DNA from: Lachnospiraceae bacterium
Lineage (GTDB): Bacteria > Bacillota > Clostridia > Lachnospirales > Lachnospiraceae
DNA: 10,490 bases
Assembly (NCBI GenBank): GCA_017446125.1
Contig: JAFSRL010000252.1
Coordinates: 1-10,490 of the forward strand
Direction: 5' to 3'
Part shown: piece by piece, positions 6,992-10,490 of the stretch
How the letters are laid out: each line of letters opens with the position of its first letter
Position numbering within the stretch: the first letter of the stretch is position 1
Notes under the pieces: model-generated
Databases searched by the model: none
What the model was told of the DNA's origin: nothing
What the model saw: the letters and a program-made list of their open reading frames with translations, nothing else
Program-made: the position numbers and the translations under genes

Positions 6992-7492
6992 TTACTCCCC
7001 GGGGGTCAAGAGCAGGTGCAGCACGGCGCCCTGTCTGGTGACGACGTAAATATTTGATTCCTCCTCCGGGAAGGGGAAGGAAATCTCACGGGTGGAAGCG
7101 TTAAAGTCAAGCGGCTCATACACGGTGCCGGAGTTTGTCTGAAGATAGGAGTGTTTGAGGTCCAAATCCGCGGAAGAAACATGCAGCGTGATGACACCGT
7201 CGATTGCGTAGGAGCCTTCGAGGTAAAAGCCCGCCTGTGCCGCGGAGGTTGTGACACTCATGGGTAAGAAGGGACGGGCGAACGCCAAAGGCGCAAGTAA
7301 GGTTAAGACAAGCGCGATTGCCGAAATCACGATGCCGTATATGTAGGGCGCCTTCGTGAGCTTCTTTTTGAGTTCAATCTGATAGACGGGAACGGAGGAC
7401 GGTTTTTTGTTTCCCGCCTTTAAAACGTTCTGCAGGATGTCGTCCGCCATTTTTGCGTCCATCTTGTATTCGCGTAATTCCGGATGTTCCAT
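6992..7492 (-). CDS. Single-pass membrane protein, candidate anti-sigma factor
   Basis: 166 residues. ATG at 7492 is preceded by AAGGAGAG. The gene begins nine bases after the sigma factor stop. The N-terminal 45 residues are charged and cytoplasmic (MEHPELREYKMDAKMADDIL, ending KKKLTKAP). One membrane helix follows at about 50-72 (YIYGIVISAIALVLTLLAPLAF), then an outside domain of about 90 residues that is probably all beta (GSYAIDGVITLHVSS, GTVYEPLDFNASTREISFPF). No zinc-binding HxxxCxxC motif of the ZAS class is present. Topology and position right behind a sigma factor are typical of membrane anti-sigma factors, which is the basis for the call. It could instead be a sensor or structural partner of the export machine. 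I do not recognise a named domain. Confidence 0.65.
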   Translation of the reverse strand: MEHPELREYKMDAKMADDILQNVLKAGNKKPSSVPVYQIELKKKLTKAPYIYGIVISAIALVLTLLAPLAFARPFLPMSVTTSAAQAGFYLEGSYAIDGVITLHVSSADLDLKHSYLQTNSGTVYEPLDFNASTREISFPFPEEESNIYVVTRQGAVLHLLLTPGE

Positions 7493-7501
7493 GGTCTCTC
7501 C

Positions 7502-8062
7502 TTATGACATCAGTTTCTTCAACGATTTCTGCGCGCTGAGCAGGTACCGTTTTGTGGAGGCAAGCGAAATCCCCAGGGTTCTTGCCACCTCCAAAAGCTT
7601 CATGTTGTTAAAGTAGCGCAAAATGATGACCTGCTGCTCGTTGACGGGCAGGGATTCGATTGCCGTCTTTAGCTCTTCTGACTCCGCCCGTTTCATGGAT
7701 GCCTTTTCCGGATGCATGTCGTCATGCTCCTCGTCCTGTAAAAAGTCGAGGGTTTCGGAGTCGACGGTTTCGTATTTCGCGTTGTTCTTTTTGCAGATAT
7801 CAAAACAGACATGGAAGCTGATCTGGTTCAACCACGCCACGAAGAGTGTCGGGTCGTTCAGCTTGTGGATGTTCTGGAGCGCGTTGATATAAATCTCCTG
7901 CACGGCGTCCTGCGCGAGATAAGCGTCTCTTAAGTAGTGATGGCAGTAGTTGTAGACCTTGTTGTAGGTCATTGCGTACAGCTCCGCAAACGCGTCGGAA
8001 TCATCGTTCCAACACGCCATCACCAGCTTTGCGATATAAGCGTAATCCGGTTCCTTGCTCAC
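7502..8062 (-). CDS. ECF-like RNA polymerase sigma factor
   Basis: 186 residues. The start is GTG at 8062, which overlaps the upstream TGA as GTGA (8059-8062), with GAGG 8 bases before it. Region 2 is at about residues 22-90 (AFAELYAMTYNKVYNYCHHY, then DAYLAQDAVQEIYINALQNI and FVAWLNQISFHVCFDIC). It holds the conserved DAVQEIYINAL core, equivalent to the DxxQExF signature. An acidic linker (DEEHDDMHPEKAS) leads to region 4 at about 132-183 (IESLPVNEQQVIILRYFNNM, then LLEVARTLGISLASTKRYLL), a helix-turn-helix that binds the -35 element. Regions 1 and 3 are missing, as in ECF factors. It probably directs transcription of this operon or of genes for the same process. No clear ECF-type promoter was identified in front of the operon. 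Confidence 0.92.
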   Translation of the reverse strand: MSKEPDYAYIAKLVMACWNDDSDAFAELYAMTYNKVYNYCHHYLRDAYLAQDAVQEIYINALQNIHKLNDPTLFVAWLNQISFHVCFDICKKNNAKYETVDSETLDFLQDEEHDDMHPEKASMKRAESEELKTAIESLPVNEQQVIILRYFNNMKLLEVARTLGISLASTKRYLLSAQKSLKKLMS

Positions 8063-8781
8063 GCCAGGTCCTCAGGCTCCTTATGAAACTGTTCGTATAG
8101 TTTCGTAATAAACTGTGAGAAGTGTTCCGCCTTCACATCATCGTTCATCAACCGGGTGTAGGAGACGGTGAGCGGCGTCGTTTCGTTCAGCACATTGTAG
8201 TTGTCAATCCGCTTTTTGAAGGTGGTCAGGAAGCCTTCCATTTTTTCCGTGGTGCAGTCCTCGATGATGACGAGGAATTCGTTACCGGAGTTACGCCCCA
8301 CGAATCCGTACTTGCTGCCGGCGGAATCCAAAATCGAGGAGAAGACGGTGATCAGCTTGTCGCCAGCGTCGTGTCCCTCCTTCTTGTTGACCTCAATCAG
8401 GTTTTTGATTTGCAGAAGAAAGCAGCCCACGTGTTTGACCTTTTGCGGGTCGTCCATGTTCTGGAAAATCAAATCGCAACTGTAGCGGTTCGGAATGCCT
8501 GTGAGCTTATCGAGGTAGGCAATCTGATTTAGATTGTGCCCAATCTGTGTCATCTGCTGCAGACTCCAGAAATCGAACAGGCTCGTCACGAAGCTTACGA
8601 TGAGTACCAGCCACAAGAGGATGGAGAGCGTAAAGAGCCGGATGTCGGAATAGAGGTAATTTCGCAGGTCCTGATTGAGGTACAGAATCAGAAAGACCGC
8701 GAAGGCAAGCCCCAGCAGCACATAGATGACAACCGTCTTATACACACGGTTGAACTTGAAAACATCTCTTCTTAATTTCAT
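8059..8781 (-). CDS. Membrane protein with degenerate GGDEF domain
   Basis: 240 residues, first gene of the minus-strand operon. ATG at 8781 with AGGAG 6 bases upstream. Two membrane helices (about 15-36 and 48-69) are separated by a short outside loop and followed by a GGDEF fold. The domain entry DKLTGIPNR (91-99) and the segment IEVNKKEGHDAGDKLI (129-144) are well conserved, but the signature reads SGNEF (165-169) in place of GGDEF. Both the first Gly and the metal/GTP-binding Asp are changed. Diguanylate cyclase activity is therefore doubtful, and a role as GTP or cyclic-di-GMP sensor or as a protein scaffold is more likely. The domain is also short at the end. Overlap with the sigma factor gene suggests it acts with it, perhaps passing a membrane or nucleotide signal (inference). 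Confidence 0.88.
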   Translation of the reverse strand: MKLRRDVFKFNRVYKTVVIYVLLGLAFAVFLILYLNQDLRNYLYSDIRLFTLSILLWLVLIVSFVTSLFDFWSLQQMTQIGHNLNQIAYLDKLTGIPNRYSCDLIFQNMDDPQKVKHVGCFLLQIKNLIEVNKKEGHDAGDKLITVFSSILDSAGSKYGFVGRNSGNEFLVIIEDCTTEKMEGFLTTFKKRIDNYNVLNETTPLTVSYTRLMNDDVKAEHFSQFITKLYEQFHKEPEDLA

Positions 8782-8833
8782 AGCATGCTCCTAAAAATTA
8801 AAAAGTTTTAAAATGTCAAACAATATACCTGAA

Positions 8834-8854
8834 TTGTATAGCAATATCATACAA
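8834..8854. promoter_or_regulatory. Candidate operator palindrome over the operon promoter
   Basis: TTGTAT (8834-8839), nine bases, ATACAA (8849-8854). The perfect 6-bp arms cover the -10 element and the expected start point of the minus-strand operon, a classic position for a repressor. The cognate regulator is unknown, and AT-rich sequence can produce such dyads by chance. Confidence 0.45.
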
Positions 8855-8874
8855 CTTTTTCCGCTATTTCGCAA
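8846..8874 (-). promoter_or_regulatory. Sigma-A-like promoter of the nine-gene operon
   Basis: Read on the minus strand: -35 TTGCGA (8869-8874), a spacer of exactly 17 bases, -10 TATGAT (8846-8851, five of six consensus bases). Transcription would start near 8839, leaving a leader of about 58 bases before the GGDEF-like gene. Confidence 0.65.
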
Positions 8875-8881
8875 AAAAATC

Positions 8882-8910
8882 TTTCAATTTTGTGAGCTTT
8901 TTTGTAAAAT
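8882..8910 (+). promoter_or_regulatory. Weak candidate promoter of the small membrane protein gene
   Basis: A -10 like TAAAAT (8905-8910) lies 17 bases after TTTCAA (8882-8887). The -35 is poor (three of six). Together with the minus-strand promoter this makes the AT-rich gap 8782-8965 a divergent control region. Nothing else was recognised in that gap. Confidence 0.35.
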
Positions 8911-8965
8911 AGAGGTGTCTTTATTAGTGTACGGGGAGTACGAGGAGAAAGGCAGTTTAATCGAG

Positions 8966-9295
8966 ATGGAAGAAAGCTACACATTAACGGTTATAGAGGA
9001 TCAGGCAGTGCCTCTGGCCGCGACTCCGGGAGGGGGAATCCCGGTGGCGCAAACACTCTTCATCATTGCGGTATTGTGCGTGATGGCAGGGTGTGCTGTT
9101 TATTATTTTCACCGCTACTTAGAGCGCTGCAGGCAACTCAGGATGCGAATCGCACAGCTCAACGACGACGCGATCGTCGTGATGCCCTCGTACGAGAACG
9201 CACCCCTTGACAAGTCTGAGCACAAATACGATCTGCATTTTCTTGAAGGCGAGGTCACCCGGATCGAGCAGGAGAGAATTGAACATATGAGATAA
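8966..9295 (+). CDS. Small single-pass membrane protein of unknown function
   Basis: 109 residues from ATG at 8966. The frame is open back to 8813, but that part is AT-rich promoter sequence with no ribosome binding site. A GTG at 8927 with GAGG 11 bases upstream is an alternative start. GAGGAGAAAGG at 8942-8952 is 13 bases before the chosen ATG, a rather long spacing. The N-terminal segment (YTLTVIEDQAVPLAATPGGG) is followed by one membrane helix (about 27-48, PVAQTLFIIAVLCVMAGCAV), then a basic stretch (HRYLERCRQLRMR) and a charged C-terminal tail that ends in a helix rich in Glu and Arg. By the positive-inside rule the short N-terminus lies outside and the tail in the cytoplasm. The IEDQAVPLA segment in front of a membrane helix recalls tails of surface proteins in Lachnospiraceae (from memory). 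There is no LPxTG motif. No family is recognised. Confidence 0.65.
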   Translation: MEESYTLTVIEDQAVPLAATPGGGIPVAQTLFIIAVLCVMAGCAVYYFHRYLERCRQLRMRIAQLNDDAIVVMPSYENAPLDKSEHKYDLHFLEGEVTRIEQERIEHMR

Positions 9296-9327
9296 GTGAG
9301 TCACTGCACCCGTCCCCCTGACTCACT
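9295..9327. terminator. Bidirectional stem-loop between convergent genes
   Basis: AGTGAGTCA (9295-9303) and TGACTCACT (9319-9327) form a perfect 9-bp stem with a 15-base C-rich loop. It overlaps the last base of the TAA of the small membrane protein gene and the TGA of the phosphatase gene. T-runs are lacking (TCTAATT on the plus strand), so termination strength is uncertain. Confidence 0.5.
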
Positions 9328-10192
9328 CTAATTCATGGAATATCACCCGGCGCGCGGAGAAGGTACAGTACTCCGTGAAGCCGGCTTTTTTTACGAGTGC
9401 CACGGCGTCCTCAAATTTTGCCGCAAGCGCATCGGTTGTGTGCGCGTCGCTGCCGAAGGTGATGATGCGGCCGCCCAGTTCATGAAAGCGTTTTAAGATG
9501 GCGAGCGACGGATTGATGTCGCCGCCTTTTTTATACCGGTGCGACGTGTTGACGTCGAGTCCCTTTTCGAGTTCGACCAAACGCTTCAGGATGGCATCCA
9601 GCACTTCGGCATAGTCCGCGTAATCGTACTTGAAGCGACCGACATAAGGATCGGGCAGGTAGCGGATGATGTAGTCTAAGTGCCCGTAAACATCAAAGTC
9701 CGTAAAGCTGTTCAGATTTTCCAGGGTGACTTCAAAGTAGCGCAGCACGCTTTCCCGCAGGGGTCTTCCCTGAAAGAATTCCTTGTAATACACATCCTGT
9801 TCGTCCACCGTATGCGTGGAGGCGATGACAAAGTCAAAGGGATGGGCGGCGACAAAGGCTGCGTTCTCTTCGTTTATCTTCGGCTGCAGCCCAATCTCCA
9901 CCCCGAACTTCAAGGTGATGAGATCGCCGAAGCGTTCCTGCATGCTTAAAAACGCCGCGCGGTACGCGTCGATGTCGAGAGAAAAATAATCCGGTCCCAG
10001 GTCCTGTAAGTAAAGCCCCGTGCCCAGGGGGTCAAGGTAAGCGGGAGAGCCCGGATAGTCCAAATCCAGGTGCTCCGTAAAGCAAAGCTCCGTCAGCCCC
10101 AAGCCGATCGCGGCACGAATCATTGACTCCATGGGGGTGTCGGAATCGCCGGAAAAATCGCTGTGTAAGTGGTAATCCGCAAAGGGCGTCAC
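9323..10192 (-). CDS. PHP-family histidinol-phosphatase
   Basis: 289 residues, soluble. The start is GTG at 10192, strongly supported by AAGGAGG 8 bases upstream. It is a PHP (polymerase and histidinol phosphatase) metal-dependent phosphoesterase that would convert L-histidinol phosphate to L-histidinol in histidine synthesis. Metal ligands are visible along the barrel: DYHLHSDFSGDS (His8, His10, Asp12), FTEHLDLD (Glu40, His41), FGVEIG (Glu99), IASTHTVD (His127), YGHLDYI (His171) and FGSDAHTTD (Asp249, His251). Length and motif order fit the HisJ/HisK type of Firmicutes. No other his gene is near, which is common for this type. A different phosphate ester as substrate cannot be excluded from sequence alone. 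The gene stands alone between a convergent small membrane protein gene and a divergent gap gene. Confidence 0.93.
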   Translation of the reverse strand: MTPFADYHLHSDFSGDSDTPMESMIRAAIGLGLTELCFTEHLDLDYPGSPAYLDPLGTGLYLQDLGPDYFSLDIDAYRAAFLSMQERFGDLITLKFGVEIGLQPKINEENAAFVAAHPFDFVIASTHTVDEQDVYYKEFFQGRPLRESVLRYFEVTLENLNSFTDFDVYGHLDYIIRYLPDPYVGRFKYDYADYAEVLDAILKRLVELEKGLDVNTSHRYKKGGDINPSLAILKRFHELGGRIITFGSDAHTTDALAAKFEDAVALVKKAGFTEYCTFSARRVIFHELE

Positions 10193-10216
10193 GCCTTGTC
10201 CTCCTTCTTCTATACT

Positions 10217-10245
10217 AATTTAGTGGATAAGCCGCGTTTTCGCAA
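10217..10245 (-). promoter_or_regulatory. Sigma-A-like promoter of the histidinol-phosphatase gene
   Basis: On the minus strand: -35 TTGCGA (10240-10245), 17-base spacer, -10 TAAATT (10217-10222). The start point would be near 10210, leaving a short leader that carries the AAGGAGG site. The same -35 hexamer and spacer length occur in the promoter at 8846-8874. Confidence 0.5.
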
Positions 10246-10275
10246 GTCCTCTCAACGGTCGGAACCGATAAATAC

Positions 10276-10304
10276 TTGAAGTTTTTTCAAAAAAAGAATA
10301 AAAT
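10276..10304 (+). promoter_or_regulatory. Sigma-A-like promoter of gap
   Basis: -35 TTGAAG (10276-10281), 17-base spacer made mostly of T and A runs, -10 TAAAAT (10299-10304). Transcription would begin near 10311, giving a leader of about 64 bases. The A/T tracts in and around the spacer fit a strong promoter of a highly expressed gene. Confidence 0.6.
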
Positions 10305-10322
10305 AAGAATGTTCGCACAAAA

Positions 10323-10340
10323 GTGTTAAATTTTTGGCAT
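10323..10340. promoter_or_regulatory. Candidate Rex-like operator in the gap leader
   Basis: GTGTTAAATTTTTGGCAT matches 10 of the 14 fixed positions of the Rex operator form TTGTTAA-N4-TTAACAA. The first half fits in 6 of 7 bases, the second in only 4 of 7. It lies just downstream of the expected start point. Rex, the NADH/NAD+ sensor, is known to control gap genes in some Firmicutes. Confidence 0.3.
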
Positions 10341-10374
10341 CAATTAAATCCTATATCAAATGGAGGAATTCAAA

Positions 10375-10490
10375 ATGGCAGATGTAAAAGTAGCAATCAA
10401 TGGTTTCGGCAGAATCGGCAGACTGGCGTTTCGTCAGATGTACAACGCACCCGGCTATGATGTCGTTGCGATCAACGACCTCACCAGCCC
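10375..10490 (+). CDS. gap: Glyceraldehyde-3-phosphate dehydrogenase, N-terminal fragment cut by the window end
   Basis: The first 38 codons are present. ATG at 10375 follows GGAGG (10362-10366) with 8 bases spacing. The protein begins MADVKVAINGFGRIGRLAFR, the family's NAD-binding Rossmann start with the GFGRIGR loop, and continues with VVAINDLTSP, where the Asp after IN binds the adenosine ribose of NAD. This is the glycolytic enzyme that oxidises glyceraldehyde 3-phosphate to 1,3-bisphosphoglycerate. The catalytic Cys lies beyond the window. It has its own promoter and leader, so it is not part of the upstream units. Asp at that position favours NAD use and therefore the glycolytic GapA type. 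Confidence 0.96.
   Translation, partial: MADVKVAINGFGRIGRLAFRQMYNAPGYDVVAINDLTS

Noticed and set aside
8791..8819. Second minus-strand promoter with a perfect -35 TTGACA (8814-8819)
   Set aside because: The matching -10 would be TTTTAG, inside the ribosome binding site of the GGDEF-like gene, so no sensible transcript would start there.
8813..8965. N-terminal extension of the small membrane protein starting at ATG 8813
   Set aside because: No ribosome binding site, very AT-rich sequence, and it would run through the minus-strand promoter and the palindrome. It looks like intergenic DNA that is open by chance.
8782..8965. ECF-type autoregulatory promoter for the operon's own sigma factor
   Set aside because: No convincing GAAC-type -35 with a CGTC-type -10 was found on the minus strand; the sigma-A-like promoter fits better.
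10276..10290. TTGAA-GTTTT-TTCAA inverted repeat at the gap -35
   Set aside because: It consists mainly of A/T tracts and matches no operator I know; probably a by-product of the promoter's T and A runs.

Overview
The window looks like chromosomal DNA of a low-motility-annotated, anaerobic Firmicute, most likely a Clostridia/Lachnospiraceae-type organism. Reasons are the strong AGGAGG-type ribosome binding sites, tightly overlapping operons, sigma-A-like promoters in short AT-rich gaps inside otherwise roughly 50% GC coding sequence, and the protein families present. No RNA gene, CRISPR array, insertion sequence or prophage gene was seen.

Layout. (1) Positions 2-3223, plus strand: the 3' part of a hybrid sensor histidine kinase (ATPase, receiver and Hpt domains; the sensor and H-box lie before the window), followed three bases later by a 610-residue protein ending in a degenerate HD-GYP-like domain. 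(2) Positions 3249-8781, minus strand: a compact nine-gene operon. In order of transcription it encodes a membrane protein with a degenerate GGDEF domain, an ECF-like sigma factor, a single-pass membrane protein that may be its anti-sigma factor, a transglutaminase-like lipoprotein, a GspF/PilC-type inner-membrane platform protein, and four small single-helix pilin-like proteins. A sigma-A-like promoter with an overlapping palindrome precedes it. (3) Positions 8966-9295, plus strand: a small single-pass membrane protein of unknown function. (4) Positions 9323-10192, minus strand: a PHP-family histidinol-phosphatase. (5) Position 10375 to the end, plus strand: the start of glyceraldehyde-3-phosphate dehydrogenase, with its promoter.

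How the parts may work together. The nine-gene operon is the most interesting part. It joins a regulatory module (GGDEF-like protein, sigma factor, membrane partner) to an export or filament module (GspF platform and pilin-like subunits) and an exported transglutaminase-like protein. There is no GspE/PilB ATPase or prepilin peptidase in the operon, so these would have to be supplied from elsewhere. Both cyclic-di-GMP-related domains in the window (the HD-GYP-like and the GGDEF-like) have lost signature residues and are more likely receptors or scaffolds than enzymes. A two-hairpin palindromic repeat has been built into the 3' end of one pilin-like gene and encodes its tail. The genes at the right end are housekeeping metabolism.
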